Source: Lachnospiraceae bacterium (GTDB lineage Bacteria > Bacillota > Clostridia > Lachnospirales > Lachnospiraceae). From it: DNA of 5,411 nucleotides. Position 1 is the stretch's first letter, and each line of letters begins with the position of its first letter. Location: contig CAAGKE010000131.1 of the NCBI GenBank assembly GCA_900770325.1, positions 1 to 5,411 of the forward strand, written 5' to 3'. The notes under the pieces were generated by a model. That model searched no databases. It saw nothing but the letters and a program-made list of their open reading frames with translations, and was not told where the DNA came from. Made by a program: the position numbers and the translations under genes. Shown here piece by piece: positions 1 to 5,334 of this stretch.

Positions 1-232
1 CTGTTCAGGTGCATCCCCAGGACGACGTTTCGAAGCAGGCGTACATCTCACGGAAACGGGACAACGCTTCGATGAACTAACCGCCAACTTCAACTAACGA
101 CGCTCAGGAAAGCCTTCGCGCCGAGTTTTCGTAGGCGGTGGATTTCATCTCAGCTAAGAGCGTCCCTGAAATGTTTCCTTAGAGATGTGCGCCTGTTTCG
201 AAACGTCTGTTTCAATAATGCCGCGTGAACAG
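1..232 (+). ncRNA. Unidentified structured RNA candidate (long rod with 26-bp helix)
   Basis: No reading frame is supported here. Instead 24-49 pairs with 182-207 as 26 consecutive base pairs, of which two are wobbles (G35-U196 and U42-G189). Both wobbles would be C-A mismatches if the minus strand were transcribed, so the + strand is the likely RNA. The rod continues inward with 52-57/173-178, 58-62/162-166, 71-76/144-149 and 81-85/134-138. It closes outward with 1-7/226-232 and 11-14/218-221. Base 1 is already paired, so the element may begin before the window. No U-tract follows 232, so the transcript may be processed or may run into the downstream leader. I could not match it to RNase P, tmRNA, SRP RNA, 6S or a known riboswitch from memory. 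Large clostridial RNA families such as raiA remain possible. It could also be a palindromic mobile element, but that does not explain the wobble bias. Confidence 0.6.
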
Positions 233-314
233 TCACTGCAAAAGTATTAGAAGAAGATCGAAAAAAGCCGGAAATGGTTGTTGAGAAAGAAAAATTATGC
301 TAGAGTAAATACAT

Positions 315-348
315 CAGTTTTGATATCAACTGCTGTAGAAAATATGTC
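315..348 (+). promoter_or_regulatory. Possible promoter and dyad upstream of the diguanylate cyclase gene
   Basis: A TTGATA -35 candidate at 320-325 is followed after 17 bp by TATGTC at 343-348, a poor -10 box. The -35 lies inside the palindrome TTGATATCAA (320-329), itself within a CAGTT...AACTG dyad (315-332). A regulator could bind there and block polymerase. A competing -35-like TTGAGA at 281-286 has no good partner. The promoter is weak by consensus, and the gene could also be read through from the structured RNA upstream. Confidence 0.3.
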
Positions 349-373
349 TGAAGGATGATAAGGATGTGTTTCA

Positions 374-1897
374 ATGACGGAGATGATGCTGAAGATGCCG
401 CTGGCATGTTTCCTGCTGGTGTCTTATTCTTTTTATTTCTATAAAAAAACAAAGCGTCTGGAGACCTACTCGACACAGGCATTTGAGGCACTGCTTTATT
501 GTACGCTGCTTCATCTGGTCGCGGAGACAGTGACAGAATATACCGTAAATCACCGGGATCAGGTACCGGAGATGTTTAATTATATATGGCATGTTATTTT
601 TCTGTTGTCGGTGCTGGCGTTCTGCTTTATTATGTATTATTATCTGCTCACCTATGTAGAACGGGGTGGAGGTATCCGGAAAAAGAAAGAGCAGAGGATC
701 GTTCTTGCGGTATGGATTGCAGTGAGTGCGGCGATACTGGTGCTTCCGATCGAATATGTGGATACCAGATTTGGATCTTATTCTCTGGGACCGAAGGCCT
801 ATGCGCTTTATGTGGGAGTAGTTTTTGTTTTGGTGATGATTTTATATAACCTGCTGACAAACTGGAGCCGGATCGAGAAGATACGTCGTGAAGTAATGCT
901 GACTTCCACGGGTATTTTTGTCCTGTTTTCCATTCAGCAGATGATATTCCCCTATATCCTCACCACCGGGCTTGGCCTGTCCATGATGGTCATGGGTCTT
1001 CTGATGACTACAGAGGATGCTCATTTGTATGTGGACGGAAAAACCGGCCTGTTTAATGAGCAGGGCTGCCGGGAGATGCTGAAGGATATGATCTTCCATG
1101 GGAAATCTTTTCAGATTCCTGTCTATGTATATGTGGGAAATCTTTCCCGTGTGACTTCCTGTTTCAACGAGGCCGCCGCATATATGACAGAGCATTATCA
1201 CAGCAAGGGAGCGGTACTGGCAGAAAATATGATTGCATTTTTGCCGGAACAGAGATTGTCTGGGAAAAGCGTGCAGTATCCGGAAAGGCTTCCTTTGTTT
1301 GCAGAGAACAACCATCTGGTAAAAGAATTTTCCATACTTTTGTCGGGAGATGGAAACAGCAGTGAAGAAGAGATTTTGAAGAAGATGAAGCAGTTTAAGG
1401 AGCATCATGAGGAAATGGTGCTGTACCGGGATGCCATGTCCGGAGTACTGAACCGGAATGCCTACGAGCGGGATGCGGCACAGCAGGTACTGGAAGCACG
1501 GTCTGTATGGTATTTGCTTATTGATATTAATCATCTGAAGTGGGCGAATGATACCTATGGACATGCAGCGGGAGATGAGCTGATCTGCAGGATGGCGGTT
1601 CTGTTAAAGGATACACTGAAGGACAACGGAAAGGTCTATCGTGTAGGCGGGGATGAATTTGCGGTCTTTTACACAGGGAAACAGGTGGAGAAGATGGTGG
1701 AACAACTGGAGTTTGGCAGACGCAAATGTAATGAAGGGAACACTGTTCCCCTCAGCTATGCCATCGGATATGCGTATTATGCTCCGGGCAGATCCGAGTG
1801 GGAAGAAGTCACACGGCATGCGGACTTCAATATGTATAAGGATAAATTGCAGCAGAATAATAAAACGCCTTCCGCAATCGCACAACAGGAACAGTAG
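374..1897 (+). CDS. Membrane-bound diguanylate cyclase (degenerate plus intact GGDEF domains)
   Basis: This 507-residue protein should make c-di-GMP from two GTP at the inner face of the membrane. Residues 1-212 are rich in hydrophobic segments (about 8-23, 37-52, 69-95, 107-125, 143-162, 177-212) separated by short charged loops, so about six or seven membrane spans. Residues 221-325 start like a GGDEF domain (GKTGLFNEQGC, then PVYVYVGNLSR), but where the GGDEF loop should be there is only AENMIAFLPEQ, so this domain looks catalytically dead. The second domain (350-492) is intact: MSGVLNRNAYERD, LIDINHLKWANDTYGHAAGD, RVGGDEFAVF with GGDEF at 425-429, and the ADFNMYKDK end. The RxxD inhibitory site expected five residues before GGDEF is absent (KDNG instead), so product inhibition by that site is unlikely. 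The start is set by TAAGGA at 359-364, nine bases before ATG, with an in-frame stop at 359. The signal sensed by the membrane part is unknown. Confidence 0.93.
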   Translation: MTEMMLKMPLACFLLVSYSFYFYKKTKRLETYSTQAFEALLYCTLLHLVAETVTEYTVNHRDQVPEMFNYIWHVIFLLSVLAFCFIMYYYLLTYVERGGGIRKKKEQRIVLAVWIAVSAAILVLPIEYVDTRFGSYSLGPKAYALYVGVVFVLVMILYNLLTNWSRIEKIRREVMLTSTGIFVLFSIQQMIFPYILTTGLGLSMMVMGLLMTTEDAHLYVDGKTGLFNEQGCREMLKDMIFHGKSFQIPVYVYVGNLSRVTSCFNEAAAYMTEHYHSKGAVLAENMIAFLPEQRLSGKSVQYPERLPLFAENNHLVKEFSILLSGDGNSSEEEILKKMKQFKEHHEEMVLYRDAMSGVLNRNAYERDAAQQVLEARSVWYLLIDINHLKWANDTYGHAAGDELICRMAVLLKDTLKDNGKVYRVGGDEFAVFYTGKQVEKMVEQLEFGRRKCNEGNTVPLSYAIGYAYYAPGRSEWEEVTRHADFNMYKDKLQQNNKTPSAIAQQEQ

Positions 1898-1932
1898 CGT
1901 AAAACAGAAAAGAGAAATAAAAATACAGGGGC

Positions 1933-1972
1933 TTCTCAAAAACGGTCAACAGCGTATAATGGAAATTGACCG
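1933..1972 (+). promoter_or_regulatory. Promoter and operator of the tetR-ABC operon
   Basis: A perfect TATAAT -10 box lies at 1955-1960, with a moderate -35 TTCTCA at 1933-1938 (16-bp spacer). Two perfect 7-bp arms, CGGTCAA (1943-1949) and TTGACCG (1966-1972), frame the box symmetrically, and the centre of the dyad falls within TATAAT. The arms are about two helical turns apart. That geometry suits repression by a dimeric or double-dimeric TetR-family protein, most simply the product of the adjacent gene. The -10 and dyad are seen directly; who binds is inferred. Confidence 0.65.
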
Positions 1973-1997
1973 GAGCGGTTAAGGAGGCCCTTATTTT

Positions 1998-2624
1998 ATG
2001 AACGAAAAATTTTTCTCATTGCCTGTGGAAAAGCAAGAGGCTATTATCAATGCCGGATTTCATGTGTTTTCACAGAATTCTTATAAAAAAAGCCCCATGA
2101 GTGAGATCGCGGATGCGGCTGGTATCAGTAAATCACTGTTATTTTATTATTTTCACAACAAAAAAGAGCTGTATCTTTTTCTGTGGGAAAAATGCGCTCA
2201 GATCACCATGGATACCATGGAAAAAGACGGATGTTATCTGATGAAGGATCTGTTTGATGCCATGTATAAGGGAATGCAGATCAAGCTTCAGATTATGCGG
2301 CAGTATCCGGATCTGGGAGCTTTTGCCATCAGGGCATATTACGAAAAGGATCCGGCGGTATGTTCAGATGTGCAGAAAAGTATTGCGGGATATGCGGCTT
2401 TTCGGAAAAATGTGAAACAGAGGAATTTTGATCCGGCGCAATTTCGCCCCGGACTGGATCTGGAAATGATGTATCATGATATGTACTGGGCGTCAGAAGG
2501 GTACCTTTGGGAAAAGCTGCAGCAGGGGAAAGTGGATGTGGATGAAATGGAACGGGATTTCAGAAAACTGCTGGATTTCTGGAAAAAAATATACAGCAGC
2601 AACAGAGATGCTGTAAGTCAATAG
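1998..2624 (+). CDS. TetR/AcrR-family transcriptional regulator
   Basis: A 208-residue protein of standard TetR size. The N-terminal 45 residues or so are the DNA-binding domain: a helix beginning KQEAIINAGFHVFSQNSY, then the helix-turn-helix MSEIADAAGISKSLLFYYFHNKKELY, which matches the family pattern (I-A--AG-S---LY-YF--K--L). The remaining helical part (about 50-208) is the ligand-binding and dimer region, with many aromatic residues (MYHDMYWASEGYLWEKL) that would suit a hydrophobic ligand pocket. The start is fixed by AAGGAGG at 1981-1987, ten bases before ATG. It is the first gene of a three-gene operon with an ABC exporter starting 10 bases after its stop, so it most likely represses that exporter and itself through the dyad at 1943-1972 and releases on binding an exported compound. 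The ligand cannot be told from sequence. Confidence 0.93.
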   Translation: MNEKFFSLPVEKQEAIINAGFHVFSQNSYKKSPMSEIADAAGISKSLLFYYFHNKKELYLFLWEKCAQITMDTMEKDGCYLMKDLFDAMYKGMQIKLQIMRQYPDLGAFAIRAYYEKDPAVCSDVQKSIAGYAAFRKNVKQRNFDPAQFRPGLDLEMMYHDMYWASEGYLWEKLQQGKVDVDEMERDFRKLLDFWKKIYSSNRDAVSQ

Positions 2625-2640
2625 GAAAAGAGGGATGATT
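2623..2640 (+). promoter_or_regulatory. Two competing ribosome sites for the ABC ATPase
   Basis: AGGA at 2623-2626 sits 8 bases before the ATG at 2635. GAGG at 2630-2633 sits 7 bases before a second in-frame ATG at 2641. Either start gives an intact nucleotide-binding domain and the proteins differ by only two residues. The AGGA site overlaps the end of the regulator's stop codon, so translation of the two genes is probably coupled. Confidence 0.45.
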
Positions 2641-3522
2641 ATGAATGCGATTCAAATATCAGGACTGACCAAATACTATGGGAAGGCGAGAGGGATCATA
2701 GATCTGAATCTTACTGTGGGGGAGGGAGAATTTTTTGGTTTTATCGGGCCAAACGGGGCGGGTAAATCCACCACCATCCGCACACTGCTGGGATTGCTCC
2801 GGCCTACTTCCGGGCAGGCGGAAATATTCGGCATGGATATTGTCAGGGATAAAACAAAACTGCTTGAGGAGATCGGGTATCTGCCTTCAGAAGCTGTGTT
2901 TTATCCGGGGATGAAGGTAAGGGATATTCTGGCTCTTTCCGCTGATCTGAGAAAAAAAGACTGTCGGGCGGAGGCAAAGCTGTTGTGTGAAAGGCTGCAG
3001 CTGGATACCGGCCGGAAAGCAGAAGAATTATCCTTCGGAAATCGGAAGAAGGTGGGGATCGTTGCTGCTTTGCAGCATAATCCCAGGCTTCTGATTCTGG
3101 ATGAGCCTACCAGCGGACTGGATCCCCTTATGCAAAGGGAATTTTTTGAGATTCTCCGGGAGAGAAATCAGCAGGGAACTACAGTATTTTTATCCAGTCA
3201 TGTTCTTTCAGAGATACAGAGAAACTGCAGCAGAGCAGCGATTATCCGGGAGGGGCAGATCATTGCCTGTGACAGTGTGGAAGCATTATCCCGAACCAAT
3301 GCAAAACGGATCACGGTTCACGGACAGGCTGCGCTGGATGGGCTGGAAGGAGTACGCGGACGGAAGGAAGCGGAGGGAACAGTCAGCTTTCTTTACAGCG
3401 GAGATATCAAGCGGCTGCTGCAAACCCTTGCGGCAGGGGATATCCAGGATCTGTCAGTTACCGAACCGGATCTGGAAGAAATTTTCCTGCATTATTACGA
3501 AGATGGAGGTGAGCAGGCATGA
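2635..3522 (+). CDS. ABC transporter ATP-binding protein (ABC-2 exporter type)
   Basis: This 295-residue protein (293 if it starts at 2641) is the motor of the exporter whose membrane part is the next gene. ATPase motifs in order: Walker A GPNGAGKST (38-46); Q-loop region GYLPSE (81-86), with no glutamine at the usual place; signature LSFGN (132-136) in place of LSGGQ; Walker B LLILDEP (152-158); D-loop SGLD (160-163); switch histidine in SSHV (H189). Residues from about 222 form the C-terminal extension common in DrrA/BcrA-like exporter ATPases, ending in DLEEIFLHYYE. LSFGN with RKKVGIV after it is, from memory, usual for a Firmicute subgroup and not a sign of damage. Polarity, spacing and the 4-bp ATGA overlap with the permease gene show co-translation. 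The likely substrate class is a drug, peptide or lipid-like compound, but nothing in the sequence decides it. Confidence 0.95.
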   Translation: MIMNAIQISGLTKYYGKARGIIDLNLTVGEGEFFGFIGPNGAGKSTTIRTLLGLLRPTSGQAEIFGMDIVRDKTKLLEEIGYLPSEAVFYPGMKVRDILALSADLRKKDCRAEAKLLCERLQLDTGRKAEELSFGNRKKVGIVAALQHNPRLLILDEPTSGLDPLMQREFFEILRERNQQGTTVFLSSHVLSEIQRNCSRAAIIREGQIIACDSVEALSRTNAKRITVHGQAALDGLEGVRGRKEAEGTVSFLYSGDIKRLLQTLAAGDIQDLSVTEPDLEEIFLHYYEDGGEQA

Positions 3523-4304
3523 CACTTGTAAAGCATGAATTGAAACAGGGCTGGAAAGCTTTGGCAGTCTGGACTGCAGCTATCGGTTTTTTCGTTGTAG
3601 TCTGTGTGTTCATGTTCCCGGAGATGAAAGGGGAAATGGAAGGAATCAGCAAGATATTCTCGGCCATGGGGGCTTTTACAGCCGCTTTTGGTATGGATCG
3701 GCTGAATTTTGGTACACTGATCGGATTTTATGCAATTGAATGCGGGAATATTCTTGGCATCGGCGGGGCATTTTTTGCTGCGCTGCTGGGGATAAATATG
3801 CTTATGAAAGAAGAAAAAGACCGGACGGCAGAATTCCTCATGTCCCATCCCGTAAGCCGGGTGAGGCTGATTACGGAAAAGCTGGGAGCCGTTTCAGTCC
3901 AGCTCCTTATTATGAATGTGGTGGTCTTTGGAATGTCTGCCGGATCCATGCTTCTGGTTGGAGAGGTGATTCCCTGGAAAGAAGTTCTTTTGCTTCATCT
4001 GGCGTACGTTCTGGTGCAGGTAGAATTGACAGGAATCTGTTTTGGTATTTCGGCCTTTCTGCGCCGGGGCGGTCTTGGCATCGGGATGGGAATCGCCACG
4101 GTTTCGTATTTTCTGAATCTGATTGCCAATTTATCAGATCAGGCCGCATTTCTGAAATACATTACTCCCTTTGGCTATGCGGAGGGAGCGGACATCGTTG
4201 CAAATGGATGCCTGAACTGGAAAATGGTGCTGCCGGGAATGGCATTGACCGCTGTGGGAATCGGGGTAGCCTACTGGAAATATACCCGAAAAGATATTCA
4301 GTAA
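3519..4304 (+). CDS. ABC-2 type transporter permease
   Basis: A 261-residue membrane protein, standard for one half of an ABC-2 exporter; it probably forms a homodimer with two ATPase subunits. It opens with a short cytoplasmic amphipathic stretch (MTLVKHELKQGWKALAVW). About six hydrophobic spans follow, near residues 17-33, 66-94, 122-147, 155-178, 186-203 and 236-252. Between spans 2 and 3 lies the coupling segment EEKDRTAEFLMSHPVSRVRLITEKL, which matches the family feature of a charged loop with a P-(V/I)-(S/T)-R turn that contacts the ATPase. The start is set by GGAGGTGA at 3505-3512, six bases before an ATG that overlaps the ATPase stop codon as ATGA. It is the last gene of the regulator-ATPase-permease operon. 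The exact substrate is unknown. Confidence 0.92.
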   Translation: MTLVKHELKQGWKALAVWTAAIGFFVVVCVFMFPEMKGEMEGISKIFSAMGAFTAAFGMDRLNFGTLIGFYAIECGNILGIGGAFFAALLGINMLMKEEKDRTAEFLMSHPVSRVRLITEKLGAVSVQLLIMNVVVFGMSAGSMLLVGEVIPWKEVLLLHLAYVLVQVELTGICFGISAFLRRGGLGIGMGIATVSYFLNLIANLSDQAAFLKYITPFGYAEGADIVANGCLNWKMVLPGMALTAVGIGVAYWKYTRKDIQ

Positions 4305-4343
4305 AAAGCCTCTTATTTGCTTTTCAGATATGTCCCGTTTTTT
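4294..4343 (+). terminator. Weak possible terminator after the ABC operon
   Basis: AAAAGC (4304-4309) pairs with GCTTTT (4319-4324), with weak outer ATAT/ATAT pairing (4294-4297 with 4328-4331). A run of six T follows at 4338-4343, but seven bases beyond the hairpin. The stem is AT-rich and short, so termination would be partial at best. No better candidate exists before the next gene. Confidence 0.25.
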
Positions 4344-4381
4344 GTTTCAGAAGAATTACTTAAATGAAAGCACAGATTAAT

Positions 4382-4460
4382 TTGATATTATATATTTAAT
4401 ATATTATTAATGATAATGTAAATGATTTGTGTTCTTTGGTCTGCCGGGGAGTGGTAATAT
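4382..4460 (+). promoter_or_regulatory. Promoter region of the Ltp-domain gene
   Basis: The best candidate is an extended -10, TGGTAATAT (4452-4460), 37 bases before the start codon. It has no good -35, as expected for extended -10 promoters. A second candidate is TTGATA (4382-4387) with TATTAA (4405-4410) after 17 bp. The stretch 4376-4420 is almost pure A/T and could serve as an upstream element that helps polymerase. Having its own promoter suggests the gene is controlled separately from the ABC operon. Confidence 0.4.
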
Positions 4461-4497
4461 ATTTACATAGATTTCACAAAAGACTGGGGGAAGAGAT

Positions 4498-5019
4498 ATG
4501 AAACGATTATGGGCAATTTTATTAACAACAGTTATGGTAATTTCCGGAAGTACCAGTGTTTTTGCATCTGATTTGGAGACGAAGGTGCAGGAGTTAGAAA
4601 ACAAAGTGGTTGAACTGGAAGAAAAAGTGGACTATTTTGAAAGCATTCTGGAAAAGCTTGGGCTACTGGAAGCGGTAGAAGAGAGTGTTGAAACTGAATC
4701 TGTAGATTCTGCCGCAAATATTGCTGAAATGACAATGGGGCAGAAAAATGCTTTACAGTCTGCACAACAGTATCTGAGTTTTATGGCTTTTTCTTATGAT
4801 GGATTAATAGATCAGTTAAAATATGATGGATATTCAGACGAGGAAGCTGCATTTGCAGCAGATAATTGCGGTGCTGATTGGGAGGAACAAGCGGTGAAAT
4901 CTGCGGAACAGTATCTGGATCTTATGTCATTCTCAAGAGATGGGTTAATAGGTCAGCTTGAATTTGACGGGTATACCAGCGAACAAGCTTCACATGCTGC
5001 GGATGCTGTAGGATATTGA
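4498..5019 (+). CDS. Secreted coiled-coil protein with two Ltp-type repeats
   Basis: A 173-residue exported protein. Residues 1-23 are a Sec signal peptide (MKR, hydrophobic core WAILLTTVMVISG, cleavage after VFA at 23). There is no cysteine lipobox, so the product should be secreted rather than lipid-anchored. Residues 26-54 form a regular coiled coil with L/V/F at every a and d position. An acidic linker (58-80) follows. Two copies of an Ltp-family repeat (Pfam Lipoprotein_Ltp) come last, at about 84-128 and 132-173, offset by 47 residues: SAQQYLSFMAFSYDGLIDQL then SAEQYLDLMSFSRDGLIGQL. Known Ltp repeats are small helical (helix-turn-helix-like) modules. In S. thermophilus phage TP-J34 such a lipoprotein blocks DNA injection by other phages. 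Phage exclusion is therefore a reasonable guess, but many Firmicutes carry Ltp proteins of unknown role. The start is preceded by GGGGGAA at 4486-4492. The gene stands alone, with its own promoter and terminator. Confidence 0.9.
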   Translation: MKRLWAILLTTVMVISGSTSVFASDLETKVQELENKVVELEEKVDYFESILEKLGLLEAVEESVETESVDSAANIAEMTMGQKNALQSAQQYLSFMAFSYDGLIDQLKYDGYSDEEAAFAADNCGADWEEQAVKSAEQYLDLMSFSRDGLIGQLEFDGYTSEQASHAADAVGY

Positions 5020-5027
5020 TGATAAAG

Positions 5028-5102
5028 CCTCCGGCGGATCGCAGGCGTGGTCAGTGGAAGAATGCAACGCATTCTGCCATGCCGCGGCAAGAACGCCAGA
5101 GG
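5028..5102 (+). other. GC-rich imperfect hairpin just after the Ltp gene
   Basis: CCTCCGGCG (5028-5036) pairs with CGCCAGAGG (5094-5102) with one mismatch. After an asymmetric internal loop, GGCGTGG-T-CAG (5044-5054) pairs with CTGCCATGCC (5074-5083) with a single bulged T. GAATGC/GCATTC (5060-5065 with 5069-5074) caps it with an AAC loop, sharing base C5074 with the previous helix. An alternative stem AAGAAC/GTTCTT (5089-5094 with 5104-5109) excludes the outer helix. There is no U-tract directly after it, so it is not itself a terminator. It may be an mRNA 3' structure, a small RNA or a dispersed palindromic repeat. Confidence 0.5.
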
Positions 5103-5146
5103 GGTTCTTGAATTTATAGTTTTATCGGTGAATACATACATCTTTC

Positions 5147-5181
5147 GGGATACTCTTGAGAAATCAGGAGTATCCCTTTTT
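5147..5181 (+). terminator. Intrinsic terminator with GAAA tetraloop
   Basis: GGGATACTC (5147-5155) pairs perfectly with GAGTATCCC (5168-5176). Four more inner pairs, one a wobble (U5156-G5167), give a 13-bp stem closed by a GAAA tetraloop (5160-5163). TTTTT follows at 5177-5181. There is no T-run on the other side, so it works for the + strand and ends the Ltp gene transcript about 130 bases after its stop. Confidence 0.9.
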
Positions 5182-5183
5182 GA

Positions 5184-5203
5184 CGGTCAGAACAGGATGA
5201 CCG
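5184..5203. promoter_or_regulatory. CGGTCA/TGACCG dyad sharing half-sites with the tetR operator
   Basis: CGGTCA (5184-5189) and TGACCG (5198-5203) are separated by 8 bp. The same six-base arms flank the -10 of the tetR promoter at 1943-1972, separated by 18 bp. The 10-bp difference is one helical turn, so both sites would present their arms on the same DNA face. No gene starts nearby, so chance is a real possibility. Confidence 0.25.
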
Positions 5204-5211
5204 GTCTGGTG

Positions 5212-5238
5212 CAAATATGGTAACCACATTTGTATACT
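5212..5238. promoter_or_regulatory. 21-base dyad next to a TATACT box
   Basis: Bases 5212-5232 form an inverted repeat about A5222 with one mismatch (CAAAT-A-TGGT/ACCA-C-ATTTG). It abuts TATACT at 5233-5238, a fair -10 box on the + strand, though the matching -35 position (TGCAAA) is poor. It could be an operator over a weak promoter, or simply a small cruciform-forming repeat. Confidence 0.25.
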
Positions 5239-5284
5239 TGTAATAGCCAGCACAATAGAGTTCCCAATATTTTGAAAGACTCAC

Positions 5285-5327
5285 AAAAAGCCTTAAAACC
5301 ACTGATTTTACAAGGTTTTAAGGCTTT
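5285..5327 (-). terminator. Terminator of the tRNA-Met transcript
   Basis: Read on the minus strand, a perfect 14-bp stem (5314-5327 with 5287-5300, AAAGCCTTAAAACC and its complement) has a 13-base loop and a five-T run covering 5289-5285. It begins seven bases beyond the tRNA 3' end. On the + strand only TTT follows the stem, so it should act mainly on the tRNA transcript. Confidence 0.88.
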
Positions 5328-5334
5328 CGAAAAG

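Larger units (their letters stand above)
5020..5334. other. Gene-free stretch between the Ltp gene and the tRNA
   Basis: No reading frame here has a credible ribosome site or protein pattern. The stretch holds, in order, the GC-rich hairpin (5028-5102), a + strand intrinsic terminator (5147-5181), a CGGTCA/TGACCG dyad (5184-5203), a 21-base near-perfect dyad (5212-5232) beside a TATACT box, and the minus-strand tRNA terminator (5285-5327). Transcription from both sides converges and stops here. Confidence 0.6.

Noticed and set aside
1..232. Identification as RNase P RNA, tmRNA, SRP RNA or 6S RNA.
   Set aside because: CAGGAAAGCC at 105-114 is only loosely like the RNase P GAGGAAAGUCC box. There is no tag reading frame or tRNA-like end, no SRP tetraloop domain, and no large central bubble as in 6S.
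842..1564. A 240-codon open frame on the minus strand.
   Set aside because: It lies wholly inside the GGDEF gene, has low-complexity His/Gln/Leu-rich content with no family pattern, and is a frame shadow of the real gene.
1898..1942. A terminator between the cyclase and tetR genes.
   Set aside because: The stretch is A-rich without a stem followed by T. Some read-through from the cyclase gene into the operon is likely.
3022..3045. LSFGN instead of LSGGQ in the ATPase, suggesting a damaged transporter.
   Set aside because: All other ATPase motifs are intact, and LSFGN/LSLGN followed by KKV is, from family knowledge, usual in a Firmicute exporter subgroup.
3740..4363. A 207-codon + strand frame overlapping the permease.
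   Set aside because: Its Arg/Ser/Gly/Cys-rich translation has no membrane segments or motifs. The permease frame has a strong ribosome site and family features.
5024..5035. AAAGCCTCCGGC resembles the core of the c-di-GMP-I (GEMM) riboswitch, tempting given the cyclase gene in the window.
   Set aside because: The rest of the aptamer is missing: there is no upstream AGGGCAAACC segment, no matching tetraloop and receptor, and no paired right half. The bases are used in the GC-rich hairpin instead.
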